Below are positions 1 through 11,200 of a stretch of DNA of 61,520 nucleotides, piece by piece. The stretch comes from Planctomycetota bacterium (GTDB taxonomy: Bacteria > Planctomycetota > UBA11346): NCBI GenBank assembly GCA_013816485.1, contig JACDEI010000030.1:1-61520 (forward strand). Reading direction: 5' to 3'. Each line of letters begins with the position of its first letter. The stretch's first letter is position 1. The translations under genes and the position numbers were made by a program. Under the pieces are notes generated by a model. That model did no database searches. It was given only the letters and a program-made list of their open reading frames with translations, and was not told the DNA's origin.

Positions 1-53
1 GCCCGTGGTCGAGCGATCAACCACGGGCGAGACGCCCGTGCCACGGGACAGGC
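1..53. repeat. Short dispersed palindrome of the CACGGGCG type
   Basis: Bases 1-9 (GCCCGTGGT) are the perfect reverse complement of 20-28, and 22-40 is a second palindrome built on CACGGGCG/CGCCCGTG. The same core recurs at 6758-6776 and 7728-7746. It lies directly after the stop codon of the minus-strand propeller gene, so it could act as a transcript-end hairpin. The window edge may cut the element. Confidence 0.7.
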
Positions 54-1316
54 CTACTTCTTCCCAACGATCTCCACGCACAACAACTGCTTGGCATCAC
101 GCACAACCAGCTTGCCGTCGACGTAGGCCGGATGGCACCAGGACTTGCCGCACACCTGCACGCGACCGAGTTCCTTGTACTCCGCGGGATTGGCGGCGAA
201 GAGCAGCAGTTCACCGCCATCGTTGAACATCAGCACGTTGTCGCCCGCGGCGATGAAGGCGGCGAAGGCCTTGTCGGGGCTGGTACTGATGTTGCCGTCC
301 TGACGCCACGTCGCGGAACCATCCTTCAGTGCGACGCAGACCACCTGCTTCCCGACCAAGCCGTAGAGGTGTTCACCGATGCATACCGGGCTGGAGAAAT
401 TCGGTCCGAGTGCCTTGATCGACCACGCCTGCTGCGCAGTCACCTTGCCACCGGCAGCACTCAGACGTGTCGCGACCATGCCGACCTCATGCGAACCGAC
501 GATCACCAGATCGCCGTGCACGATCGGCGCCATGACGTGACGACCATAGTTGGTCGTCAGCGGCACGCGCCACAGCAGCGCGCCATCGGCGACGGCAAGT
601 CCCACCGCGCCCGACACGGTGAACGCCACCACCTGCTTCACTCCGGCGATGGTTGCCACGATCGGCGGCGCGTAGGCAGCCTGATCATCCTGCGATTTCC
701 ACACCACCTTGCCGCTGGTCTTGTCGAAACAGACGATGCCTGCACCCGGCCCGCTGACGAGCGCGTAGAGCCGATCACCATCCAACACCGGGAAGGCGGT
801 ATACCCATGCCGGCTGCCGCCCTTGGAGTCACCTTTCTCGCCGGTGTAGACCGCATTGAAATCCTTCACGTAGTTGGTGCTCCACACCACCTTGCCGCTC
901 GCGAGGTCGAAGCAGGTGAGCTGCCCTTTGCACGACTGGGCGAACACCAACTTGCCGTCGCTCACCGGCGCACAGCGCGGCCCGGTGCCGAAGCCGTCCT
1001 TGTGCGCACTGTCGAGCGGCGCACTCCACAGCGGCTTGGCCTTGTCGAGCGTGATGGCATGGACGGTCTCCTGACCGTTCTGCAGGTCCAGGTAGACCAC
1101 CTTGCCACTCACCACGATCGGCGCGGCGAAGCCCTCACCGAGCGGGCCCTTCCATATCACCTTGGGTGCATCGGGAAGCGAGGTCGGCATCGGCGATCCC
1201 GCCGGCACCGCGCCATCGACCGCCGGGCCGCGTTGGGTTGGCCAGTCGGCGGCGGCAGCAGCAGCAGCAGTGGCGAGTAGGGCGGACAACAGGACAACGC
1301 GGGGGAGAGTGATCAT
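54..1316 (-). CDS. Exported PQQ-like beta-propeller protein
   Basis: 420 aa from the ATG at 1316, chosen because it begins a clear signal peptide (MITLPRVVLLSALLATAAA) followed by a W-x-T-Q-R-G motif typical of secreted PQQ-like propellers; an upstream in-frame ATG at 1364 would bury that signal. The body is a series of blades with recurring 'G..VW' and 'DG.L' motifs (for example FDLASGKVVW and FDKTSGKVVW), as in PQQ_2 / outer-membrane assembly-like propellers of PVC bacteria. No catalytic PQQ-dehydrogenase signature or haem motif was seen, so a binding or scaffolding role outside the cytoplasm is likelier than dehydrogenase activity. It is divergent from the next gene across about 70 nt. Confidence 0.85.
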   Translation of the reverse strand: MITLPRVVLLSALLATAAAAAAADWPTQRGPAVDGAVPAGSPMPTSLPDAPKVIWKGPLGEGFAAPIVVSGKVVYLDLQNGQETVHAITLDKAKPLWSAPLDSAHKDGFGTGPRCAPVSDGKLVFAQSCKGQLTCFDLASGKVVWSTNYVKDFNAVYTGEKGDSKGGSRHGYTAFPVLDGDRLYALVSGPGAGIVCFDKTSGKVVWKSQDDQAAYAPPIVATIAGVKQVVAFTVSGAVGLAVADGALLWRVPLTTNYGRHVMAPIVHGDLVIVGSHEVGMVATRLSAAGGKVTAQQAWSIKALGPNFSSPVCIGEHLYGLVGKQVVCVALKDGSATWRQDGNISTSPDKAFAAFIAAGDNVLMFNDGGELLLFAANPAEYKELGRVQVCGKSWCHPAYVDGKLVVRDAKQLLCVEIVGKK

Positions 1317-1387
1317 GGTGGATGATGCTGGTACCCGAACCCACATGTCCACGTTGCCTATCACCCCCCTGCAATCTATGAAGCCGC

Positions 1388-1825
1388 ATGAAATTGCTGA
1401 CTGCGCTCGCTCTGCTGGCGTGTTTTGTACTCCGCCCGCCTGCCGCGGATGTGAAAGCCGACGTCCTCTTGGCTCTTTATGCCAAAATCCAGGAGTCTGA
1501 TGACCAAGCCGTCCTTCCGCTGCTGCAAATCGCTCCTGAAGCTCCTCCCGAGTATGTGGCGAGAAAACTCCCGGGTTTGCGGTCCTTCTCTTTCATCACT
1601 GCCACCAATTTGCGTGGCATCCTGCATGGAAAAAAGCTGGTCGCCCTGGCCATCGAGGAGAAACCCGGCGACCTTGATCCGGTGATCTTCGTACGTGATG
1701 GCGATCACTTCCGCCTCCTCATCAACCTCACTCGCTTGCGTGACTCCGGATTGGAGAAGGACCCCGCCTGCGTCCAAGAGATGGCTGAAATCGACGTTTG
1801 GCTCACCAAGCTCAAAGGTCGGTGA
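1388..1825 (+). CDS. Hypothetical exported protein, 145 aa
   Basis: Starts with a signal-peptide-like stretch (MKLLTALALLACFVL) followed by a charged mature region of about 120 residues. No family was recognised. The stop TGA at 1823-1825 overlaps a GTG at 1822 that begins the following reading frame, so the two genes look translationally coupled. No strong Shine-Dalgarno sequence is visible before the ATG. It could be a small soluble periplasmic protein; the function is unknown. Confidence 0.65.
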   Translation: MKLLTALALLACFVLRPPAADVKADVLLALYAKIQESDDQAVLPLLQIAPEAPPEYVARKLPGLRSFSFITATNLRGILHGKKLVALAIEEKPGDLDPVIFVRDGDHFRLLINLTRLRDSGLEKDPACVQEMAEIDVWLTKLKGR

Positions 1826-2107
1826 TTTCTACTCTGCCCCCACCTCCACCCACTCGAACAAGCGCTCCAGGCTGCCGGCGTACGCGAGACCTACCGCGGC
1901 ACCCCGTGGTCGCAGAACTGCCGCGAGTGGATCAACGTCGACGTGCGGTTGGATGTCGATGCCTTGCAACGACGTTTCACCTTCACGCCCTGCGTGGTGG
2001 TGCATGAGAACACCGACGAACGCTCAGGTCTGGAAAAAGGCTTCGTCTGCGAGGAATGCCACGATGCGGTGATGGGAGTGGTGCGCGGGGGCGCATCGTT
2101 CCCGTGA
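1822..2107 (+). pseudogene. Frame-disrupted small gene (single extra base in a C5 run)
   Basis: After the previous stop, the same frame is open from 1826 to the TGA at 2105-2107 but has no start codon. Its translation looks like real protein (motifs ETYRGTPWSQNCREW, HENTDERSGLEKGF and a C-x2-C-H near the end). A GTG at 1822, overlapping the upstream stop as GTGA, opens the adjacent frame. Removing one C from the run of five C at 1837-1841 joins the two frames into one 94-aa product starting MISTLPHLHPLEQALQAAG, a whole number of codons. The call is therefore one gene with a +1 frameshift, either an assembly or sequencing error in the homopolymer or a recent mutation. The CxxCH is too isolated to call this a cytochrome. 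Confidence 0.6.
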
Positions 2108-2131
2108 ACCGGAACGATGCGACGATCTTTT
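2092..2131 (+). terminator. Rho-independent terminator overlapping a stop codon
   Basis: An 11-bp perfect stem (2092-2102 with 2111-2121, CGCATCGTTCC / GGAACGATGCG) has an 8-nt loop containing the TGA stop of the preceding gene. TTTT follows at 2128-2131. It would end transcription of the 1388-2107 pair; ilvD arrives from the opposite side and ends at 2148. Confidence 0.7.
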
Positions 2132-2147
2132 CAGGCCCTAACTGGGA

Positions 2148-3851
2148 TCAGAAACAGTCGGTAACCGCGCCTTCGCTCGCCGACGTCACCAGCGCCGCGT
2201 ACTTCGCCAGCACGCCGCGGGTGTAGCGGGCCTTGGGGGCCTTCCACGCCTTCTTGCGCTTGGCCATTTCCTTGGCGCTGACGTCCACCGAGATGGTGTG
2301 TTTCACCGCGTCGATGGTGATCAGGTCGCCGTTCTTCACCAAGGCGATGGGACCACCCACCGCTGCTTCCGGGGTGACGTGACCGACGACCAAGCCGTGG
2401 GTGCCGCCGCTGAAACGACCGTCGGTGATCAGCGCGACCTCTTTGCCCAGGCCGCGGCCCATGATGGCCGACGTGGGCGCGAGCATCTCGCGCATGCCGG
2501 GACCGCCTTTGGGGCCTTCGTAGCGGATGACCAGCACTTCGCCGGCCTTGACCGTCTTATCGAGGATGCGCTTGAGGCATTCTTCTTCGCTGGCGAAGAC
2601 GCGTGCCTTGCCGGTGAAGCCGAGACCTTCCTTGCCGCTGATCTTGGCCACCGCGCCCTCAGGGGCGAGGTTGCCGTACATGATCACCAGGTGGCTGTCT
2701 TTTTTGATCGGCGTCGCCAACGGTTTGATGATCTGCTGATCCACCGGGTAGGGCTTCACGTTCTTCAGATTTTCAGCGACGGTCTTGCCAGTGACGGTCA
2801 TGCAGTCGCCGTGCAGCAGGCCAGCTTCCAACAGCGTCTTCATCAGCGGTTCAATGCCGCCGATCTTGGCCAGATCAGCCATGTGGTACTTGCCCGATGG
2901 TCGCAGATCGGCGAGCACCGGGACCTTCTTGCCGATGCGGGTGAAGTCCTTGAGCGTGAGCTTCACGCCGGCTTCGTGCGCCATCGCCGGCAGGTGCAAC
3001 ACGGCATTGGTGGAACCGCCCAGGGTGATGATGATGGTGATGGCGTTCTCGAACGCTTTTTTCGTCATGATGTCGCGCGGCTTGATGTCGCGCTTCAGCA
3101 ACTCGACCACTTGCTGGCCGGCGCGGGTGCAGTCCTCGACCTTTTCCATCGACACCGCGATCTGCGACGACGAGCCGGGCAGACTCATGCCCAGGGCTTC
3201 GATCGCCGAGGCCATGGTGTTCGCCGTGTACATGCCGCCGCACGAGCCGGGGCCGGGGATGGCGGTGGATTCGACGGCGTGAAATTGCTTCGCGGTCATC
3301 TTGCCCTGCGCGTGCGCGCCGACCGCTTCGAAGACCGAGACCACGTCGGTGTTCTTGTCCTCGCAGCCGTCCTCCTGCGGCGTCTTGCCCGGCAGGATTG
3401 AGCCGCCGTAAACGAAGATCGACGGCCGGTTGAGGCGCGCCATGGCCATGACACAAGCGGGCATGTTCTTGTCGCAGCCGCCGAGGGTGACGAAAGCATC
3501 GTAGCCCTGACAGCCGATCACGGTCTCGATCGAGTCGGCGATGACTTCGCGCGACACCAGCGAGTACTTCATACCCTCGGTACCCATCGAGATGCCGTCG
3601 CTGATGGTGATGGTGTTGAAGATCACCGCCTTGCCACCCGCGCTGTCAGCGCCGACCGCCGCAGCCCTGGCCAGCCCATCGATGTGCATGTTGCACGGCG
3701 TCACCATCGCCCAGGTGCTGGCGATGCCGATCTGCGGTTTCTTGAAATCCCCCTCGGTGAAGCCCACCGGGTACAACATCGCCCGGCTCGCCGCACGCGC
3801 GGGTCCGTCAACGACAATGGAGGAATGGGGACGGGGGATCGGGGTGGCCAT
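2148..3851 (-). CDS. ilvD: Dihydroxy-acid dehydratase
   Basis: 567 aa, the usual length for IlvD. It dehydrates 2,3-dihydroxy-isovalerate and 2,3-dihydroxy-3-methylvalerate to the 2-keto acids of valine and isoleucine synthesis in the cytoplasm. Cysteines in the expected iron-sulfur contexts are visible at C53 (TPCNMH), C126 ([10 protein letters not shown]) and C204 ([14 protein letters not shown]). The C-terminal half has the GRFSGGTHG motif conserved in the IlvD/Edd family. The ATG at 3851 is preceded by an AGGAAG ribosome-binding site. It stands alone here, with no other ilv genes, and is divergent from icd across a hairpin-rich 600-nt gap. Confidence 0.96.
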   Translation of the reverse strand: MATPIPRPHSSIVVDGPARAASRAMLYPVGFTEGDFKKPQIGIASTWAMVTPCNMHIDGLARAAAVGADSAGGKAVIFNTITISDGISMGTEGMKYSLVSREVIADSIETVIGCQGYDAFVTLGGCDKNMPACVMAMARLNRPSIFVYGGSILPGKTPQEDGCEDKNTDVVSVFEAVGAHAQGKMTAKQFHAVESTAIPGPGSCGGMYTANTMASAIEALGMSLPGSSSQIAVSMEKVEDCTRAGQQVVELLKRDIKPRDIMTKKAFENAITIIITLGGSTNAVLHLPAMAHEAGVKLTLKDFTRIGKKVPVLADLRPSGKYHMADLAKIGGIEPLMKTLLEAGLLHGDCMTVTGKTVAENLKNVKPYPVDQQIIKPLATPIKKDSHLVIMYGNLAPEGAVAKISGKEGLGFTGKARVFASEEECLKRILDKTVKAGEVLVIRYEGPKGGPGMREMLAPTSAIMGRGLGKEVALITDGRFSGGTHGLVVGHVTPEAAVGGPIALVKNGDLITIDAVKHTISVDVSAKEMAKRKKAWKAPKARYTRGVLAKYAALVTSASEGAVTDCF

Positions 3852-3916
3852 GATGCTTCCTGGGTCGGCGCATGATGGGTGGGATGGCGGGGCGGCAAGG
3901 GTGGCTGGCCTTCACC

Positions 3917-4308
3917 TGGGGGCGTGGGCGGCCCACCCTCACCCAATGGCGTTTAGCTAACAGCCAGAGCGATAGAACACAGAAGACCAGTGCACCAGAG
4001 AAGTCCAGAGAAGACCAGGGAGCATTCAGGATTTCCCACTCTGGTCCTCTGGTCCTCTGTGTTCTATCCAGTGTTCGCCGTGCTTGGCTTTCCAGCATTG
4101 GCGGGCCGCGCGCGCAGACCATCACTGCGCAGCCCGGGCCGTCCCGCTTTGCGCACCGTGTTCGCAGGGGTGACGTGCTTGCTGTCTTTGACTTGTCGTC
4201 TTTTCCTCTGTGCACTCTGTGGGCTCTGTGGGCTCTGTGGCTAGTTTTCTGCCTTTGGTCGAGTCATCGCCTTAGCTTTCCAGCATTGGCGGGCCGCCCA
4301 CGCCCCCA
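3917..4308. repeat. Nested inverted repeat between ilvD and icd
   Basis: This fills most of the 606-nt gap between two divergent genes. An outer perfect 18-bp inverted repeat (3917-3934 with 4291-4308, TGGGGGCGTGGGCGGCCC) encloses an inner one, 3971-4000 with 4039-4068, matching at 27 of 30 positions and containing repeated GGTCCTCT. A 22-bp direct repeat (CTTTCCAGCATTGGCGGGCC...) occurs at 4088 and 4276. Bases 4199-4256 carry GGCTCTGTG repeats that resemble, in reverse complement, the left arm of the element at 61270. No gene is seen in the gap; promoters for both genes must lie in or around the element. Confidence 0.8.
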
Positions 4309-4400
4309 AGAGAATGCCGCTACGCACCATCCCACTGCTGCCGCATGCATCGCACTCATGTTTCCTGATCCATCAGCGCGAGTACCGGATTTGCCTTTGA

Positions 4401-6689
<2,289 letters not shown>

Positions 6690-6712
6690 TTCCGCAGACG
6701 GCGTCACGACTG

Positions 6713-6749
6713 AACGCCCCTGCGCTTCCGGCGCAGGGGCGTTTCGTTT
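6713..6749 (+). terminator. Rho-independent terminator after icd
   Basis: A 13-bp perfect stem (6713-6725 with 6731-6743, AACGCCCCTGCGC) with a 5-nt loop is followed by TCGTTT. It starts 23 nt after the icd stop codon. Confidence 0.85.
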
Positions 6750-6750
6750 C

Positions 6751-7752
6751 CACGTGGCACGGGCGTCCCGCCCGTGGGTGAGCACGTCATTCCGCAACAC
6801 TCACGCTCAAACCACCCGGATCGTTTCCTGGATAGGGGTAGGAACGGCCCTTTCGGGCCGCCCCTCCCTCCGAACCGTACGGGCGGTTTTCCCGCATACG
6901 GCTCTCCAGTCATCGGTTCCTGGTGAGGAAACGAAGATGTCCGCGATGTCGTTGCTCCAGTGAGAGCGACTTCGTCCCGGCAGGAGGTGGACCATACGCC
7001 ATCTCCAAAACCTCGCATGAGGCTCTTCGTCAATGAGTTGGTCTTGACGCTCTCTTCAGCAGATCCCGAAGGATCGGCGTCTTCCGTCGGCGTAGCCAGC
7101 ATGGGCACTTGCAACGGGGTATCTTGAGTTCGTCCAGATTCTTTCATTCCGATTCCCTGGCGTCCTTCCCTCCATCGGCTTTCACCGGCTTCAACGGTAC
7201 TATGACGCCTCTGTCTTCTGACTGCCCGAGGTGACTCGGCACTGATGCAGTCAGGTATCCCCAGTCCACGCACACCAACTTCACAGCGTCCCGTCGTCAA
7301 CCGCCCTATGACCAGCGTGTGCACCTTGGCAGGCTCCCCTTCGACGCACACGACAACACCATGTCCGGTGTTGGACTTCGCCTTCGCTCGTCGGCTCGTC
7401 TGTTCATCTGACCGAATCACGTTCGTACTCCTACGGGCCACCGATTCTCGTCCCCCTGCTCTCCACCCCGCCTCACGGCGACGCAGTTGGGTTCCGATAC
7501 GGGGGCGGATGCCTTTCCCCCGGCAAGGACTTGCACCTCGCTGTTGATGTGCGCTGTTGGGCGCACGAGCGCCGAGTTGCACTCGGCAGAGTGGGGCCAC
7601 GGCGATCAACAACCACCAGACAGCCAATTGCCCCTGGCCGAGTACAACTCGGCGCTCCCAGGAAACGACACATCTATGATCTGGTTATTCGTCGCGGCAT
7701 GCGGCCTTGGACTGAATGACGACCCACCATGGGCGGGACGCCCGTGCCACGC
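6751..7752. repeat. Nested inverted repeat interrupted by a group II intron
   Basis: The outer arms are the palindrome-bearing CGTGGCACGGGCGTCCCGCC at 6754-6773 and its reverse complement near 7731-7750; each continues inward with a related GACGTCATTC-type stretch. The inner arms are about 32 nt. The right arm is continuous at 7638-7669 (GCCGAG...CTCCCAGG...). The left arm is the same sequence in reverse complement with one mismatch, but is split into 6820-6831 and 7567-7586 by the intron. Without the intron this would be an ordinary nested hairpin of about 265 nt, like the others in the window. No protein gene is credible between 6690 and 7896. Confidence 0.8.
6832..7566 (-). mobile_element. 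ORF-less group II intron, 735 nt
   Basis: Read on the minus strand, it begins GTGCGCCCAACAGCGCAC (the GUGYG 5' consensus, 7566 downward), continues with a GAGGTGCAAGTCC element typical of domain I, and ends with a domain V hairpin at 6872-6904 (GAGCCGTATGCGG, a GAAAA-like loop, CGTACGGTTC), a GGCCC-GAAA-GGGCC domain VI stem and CTACCCCTAT at the 3' end. The boundaries are fixed by comparison: joining the flanking exons (…ACTCGGCGCTC + CCAGGAAACGA…) recreates the uninterrupted repeat arm at 7638-7669 with one mismatch in 32. The 5' exon is a stem-loop (GCCGAGT-GCA-ACTCGGC), as favoured by group IIC introns, although the subclass is not proven. Domain IV is short and has no reverse transcriptase, so mobility or efficient splicing would need a protein in trans. 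Open frames across it, including 6704-7627, are RNA shadows. Confidence 0.88.
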
Positions 7753-7896
7753 GTCTGATGCGCCTGTCGCAAAAACGGCCACAGTCGACGCAAACAGGCG
7801 TTGAGGCCCCCTCCGCTCGGCCATCATGTCCGGGTCCGTCTGCACCGGCGTCTGGTGAACAGACTAGGCCTGCGACCGTAGGGAAGCATACGCGCT

Positions 7897-10800
7897 ATGA
7901 CTATGACTGTCCTTCGCCCGCTGCTGCTCTGCGTCGCCGCCATCGTCAGCATGACGGCGGCTGACGCGACCTTCGTGCGCGCGGTGAACCTCAACGGCCC
8001 GGCGCTGACCATCGACGAACGCTCGTGGGAGGGCAAGGACGCCGCCAACGTGAAAGTGGAAGGCAAGGCCTTCGCCAATCAGAGCGTCGCACTGAAGCCA
8101 GCGACCGACACCGCGCGGGCGCAGATGATCCGCAGCAGCCGGTGGGGGTCGAAGGTCGACGTCGAACTCGGTGGCCTGCCAGCCGGTCAGTTTCAAATCT
8201 TCCTCTACGTGTGGGAGGACAACCACAGCGAGCGCTTCGACCTGCTGGTCAACGGCGCGGTGGTGCAGGAGGGTTTCGTCAGCGGCGCCACCGGCGCGTG
8301 GAAACGCCTGGGGCCGTGGTCGACGGTGACGAAGGACGGCAAGGTGACGGTGTCGGCACGCGCTCCTGACCATGGCGCGGCGAATCTCTCGGGCATCGAG
8401 GTGTGGACCGCGGGCACGGTACCCGCCGCACCGCTGGCGGCATTCGCCGACACGCCAACCTCGGACCAGGTGGAGTTCTTCGAAAAACGAATCCGTCCGG
8501 TACTGGTCGAACACTGCTACGACTGCCACAGCGCCGGGGCGAAGAAGATCAATGGCGGGCTGGTGCTCGATTCGCGCGCCGGTGTGCGCACGGGCGGTGA
8601 CACCGGCGCAATCATCACCGCAGGCGATCCTGACGCGAGCATGCTGATCCAGGCCATCCGTCACCTGGATGAAGACACCGCGATGCCGCCGAAAGAAAAA
8701 TTGTCGCCAGCGATCATCGCCGACCTGGAACAATGGGTGCGCATGGGCGCGCCGGATCCGCGTAGCGACGACACCCTGGCGGCAGTGCAAGAAAAAGAGG
8801 CGATCGATTGGAACGCCGCACGTCAGTGGTGGTCGTTTCGTCCGCTGACGGCGCCCATGGTTCCGTCGGTGCAGGATGTCACCTGGGCGAGCAGTGATCT
8901 CGATCATTTTGTCCTGGCCAAGGTTGAGCAATCTGGTTTGAAACCAGCGGCGGATTCCGACAAACGTGCGCTCATCCGCCGCGCGACCTACGACCTCACC
9001 GGCCTGCCGCCGACACCGGCAGAGGTTGACGCCTTCCTGGCCGACACCCGCGCAGAGGCCTTTGCCGACATTATCGACCGTCTGCTCGCCTCGCCGCGGT
9101 ATGGCGAACGCTGGGGCCGACACTGGCTCGACGTGGTGCGCTACGCCGACAGCGCCGGTGACAACTCCGACTTCCCGATTCCGCAGATGCGCCGCTACCG
9201 CGACTGGGTGATCGACGCGTTCAACCGCGATATGCCGTATGACCGTTTCGTGCGCGAGCAGCTCGCTGGTGATCTGCTGGGTGGCGAGGGCGATGAACGT
9301 TTCGCGCGTGTCACCGCCACCGGTTACCTCGCCAACGCGCGGCGCTTCGGCTCACGCGTCGGCGACTACCCGTGGCACCTGACCATCGAGGACACCATCG
9401 ACAACCTCGGCCGGGCGTTCCTGGGACTGTCGGTGAGTTGCGCCCGTTGCCACGACCACAAGTTCGATCCCATCACCCAGCGGGACTACTACGCGCTCTA
9501 CGGCATCTTCAACTCGACGCGGTATCCCTGGCCGGGGATCGAACTGGACCAGAACCAGCGCGACATGTTTCCGTTGGTGCCCAACGACCAGATGGCGTCA
9601 GCATTCGCGGCGATCACGGAACGTGGCGCGGCGCAAAAGAAACTCGATCAGGCGGTGAAGGACCTGAAAGCGGAGCAGAAGAAGGTCGAGGAGGAGGCGA
9701 GAAAGGCGGTGAAGGAACGATTGACCGAAGCGCTGAAAACCGCGGCGGAAGCCGGGCGCAAAGAAATCGAGGAACGTTTCAAGGCTGAGGAGAAACAAGC
9801 GGGCGACGAAGCGAAGAAGTCCTTCGACGAACGTCTCAAGACCGCCGAAAAATCCGCTGCCGACCACCAATCCATGCCGTTGCCATTCGCCCTGGCCTAC
9901 GCGGTGACCGATGCGGCCAAACGCGAGGACGCAGTGGTGCAGCACAAAGGCGACCCGGCCAAACCTGGGGAACGGGTGCGGCGGCACTTTCTCTCGGTGT
10001 TCGGCGGTGCCGAACTGCCGAGCACTGACCGCAGCAGCGGACGCCAGGCCTTGGCCGAGTGGATCTTCACTGACGGCGGCGCTTTATCCGCGCGAGTGAT
10101 CGCCAATCGGGTCTGGCACTACCATTTCGGTCGCGGCTTGGTGCCGACGCCCAACGACTTCGGCAAACAGGGGAAACCGCCGACCCATCCCGAACTGCTC
10201 GATCATCTGGCGCTCCGCCTGAAGAACCTCGGCTGGTCGCTCAAGGCGCTGCACCGCGAGATCATATTGTCGCGCACCTACCAGCAGTCGTCAGCGCTCA
10301 GCGATGAGGCTTTGGCCAAGGATCCAACCAACGAACTGCTCTCAGCCTTTCCCCGTCGACGCCTCGATGCCGAAAGTCTGCGCGACACTTTGTTGGCGAT
10401 CGGCGGCAACCTCGACCTGACGCCCGCAGGCGACCATCCGTTTCCGCCGGCCAGCGAGAGGAAGTTCACCCAACACAATCCCTTCAAGGCGGAGTACGAA
10501 ACCGAACGTCGCAGCGTCTACCTGATGACCCAGCGCATCCAGCGGCACTCCTACCTCGCGGTGTTCGATGGTGCCGATCCCAGCACCAGCACACCAGTGC
10601 GTCCGACCAGTACCACGCCACTCCAGGCCTTGTTCCTGCTCAATGATCGGTTGGTGCATGCGCAGGCGCAGCGCGTGGCCGAACGTATCAGCGGTGCCGA
10701 TCCGACGGCCAGAGTGGATGCGCTCTACCGGACCTTGTTCGCCCGTCCGGCGAATAAGACCGAGACCACCGCGGCGCTGAACTTCCTCGACGGCACGCGC

Positions 10801-10908
10801 ACGCGGCTGAAGGCCGCTGGCGCCAGCAACGACCGTCTGGAAAGCGACACCTGGTCATCGCTGGTGCGCGTGCTGTTCCGGCTCAACGAATTCGTGTATT
10901 TGGACTGA
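7897..10908 (+). CDS. Planctomycete cytochrome / DUF1549 / DUF1553 protein
   Basis: 1003 aa with a signal peptide (residues 1-22). Residues 24-175 resemble a malectin/CBM-like beta domain. A haem-binding C207-Y-D-C210-H211 follows within a PSCyt1 domain (IRPVLVEH...), then DUF1549 (about 305-560, motifs ERWGRHWLDVVRYADS and SCARCHDHKFDPI with a second CxxCH) and DUF1553 (about 690-1000, motif RVWHYHFGRGLV). Residues about 575-655 form a highly charged Lys/Glu/Ala coiled coil between the two DUFs. Such proteins are abundant in PVC bacteria and are thought to serve extracytoplasmic carbohydrate or redox processes; the reaction is unknown. It is followed by its usual partner, a DUF1501 protein, so the two probably form one operon. 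The second ATG, two codons in, is an alternative start. Confidence 0.93.
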   Translation: MTMTVLRPLLLCVAAIVSMTAADATFVRAVNLNGPALTIDERSWEGKDAANVKVEGKAFANQSVALKPATDTARAQMIRSSRWGSKVDVELGGLPAGQFQIFLYVWEDNHSERFDLLVNGAVVQEGFVSGATGAWKRLGPWSTVTKDGKVTVSARAPDHGAANLSGIEVWTAGTVPAAPLAAFADTPTSDQVEFFEKRIRPVLVEHCYDCHSAGAKKINGGLVLDSRAGVRTGGDTGAIITAGDPDASMLIQAIRHLDEDTAMPPKEKLSPAIIADLEQWVRMGAPDPRSDDTLAAVQEKEAIDWNAARQWWSFRPLTAPMVPSVQDVTWASSDLDHFVLAKVEQSGLKPAADSDKRALIRRATYDLTGLPPTPAEVDAFLADTRAEAFADIIDRLLASPRYGERWGRHWLDVVRYADSAGDNSDFPIPQMRRYRDWVIDAFNRDMPYDRFVREQLAGDLLGGEGDERFARVTATGYLANARRFGSRVGDYPWHLTIEDTIDNLGRAFLGLSVSCARCHDHKFDPITQRDYYALYGIFNSTRYPWPGIELDQNQRDMFPLVPNDQMASAFAAITERGAAQKKLDQAVKDLKAEQKKVEEEARKAVKERLTEALKTAAEAGRKEIEERFKAEEKQAGDEAKKSFDERLKTAEKSAADHQSMPLPFALAYAVTDAAKREDAVVQHKGDPAKPGERVRRHFLSVFGGAELPSTDRSSGRQALAEWIFTDGGALSARVIANRVWHYHFGRGLVPTPNDFGKQGKPPTHPELLDHLALRLKNLGWSLKALHREIILSRTYQQSSALSDEALAKDPTNELLSAFPRRRLDAESLRDTLLAIGGNLDLTPAGDHPFPPASERKFTQHNPFKAEYETERRSVYLMTQRIQRHSYLAVFDGADPSTSTPVRPTSTTPLQALFLLNDRLVHAQAQRVAERISGADPTARVDALYRTLFARPANKTETTAALNFLDGTRTRLKAAGASNDRLESDTWSSLVRVLFRLNEFVYLD

Positions 10909-10993
10909 AGCATCATGCGACCAATCACCCCATTCCACTTTCGCAGCGTCAACACACCGCGCCCCTCTCGGACGTCCCGCAGGGACACCAAGC

Positions 10994-11140
10994 AAATAGC
11001 CCGGCACTTCAGTGCCGGGGAAAAGATAGTGGAAACGACCAGTACCGGAGGGACGACTGAACCTCGCGATGCTCAGCCGTCCCTCCGGGACTACCATGAT
11101 TTACCGGCCACTTCCCCGGCACTGAAGTGCCGGGCTATTT
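10994..11140. repeat. Nested inverted repeat between the DUF1553 and DUF1501 genes
   Basis: Perfect 29-bp arms (10994-11022 with 11112-11140), each itself palindromic around GGCACTTCAGTGCC, enclose inner arms 11045-11060 and 11073-11088 (CCGGAGGGACGACTGA, one mismatch). The outer unit AAATAGCCCGGCACTTC recurs near 61461, with related flanking sequence (GCCCCTCACGGGGC here, GCCCCGTCAGGGGC there). The hairpin lies within a predicted operon. No further gene is seen in the 292-nt gap. Confidence 0.9.
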
Positions 11141-11200
11141 CCATGCTGCCCCTCACGGGGCAGCAACATCAAATACACCTGCACTCGGATCAGACCATTG

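Noticed and set aside
2092..2121. Hairpin as a riboswitch or attenuator of ilvD
   Set aside because: It lies at the 3' end of ilvD on the other strand and has the T-run orientation of a plus-strand terminator.
6704..7627. A 307-aa open frame on the minus strand
   Set aside because: It reads through the group II intron (including domain V) and part of the repeat; the composition is RNA-like and no reverse transcriptase motif is present.
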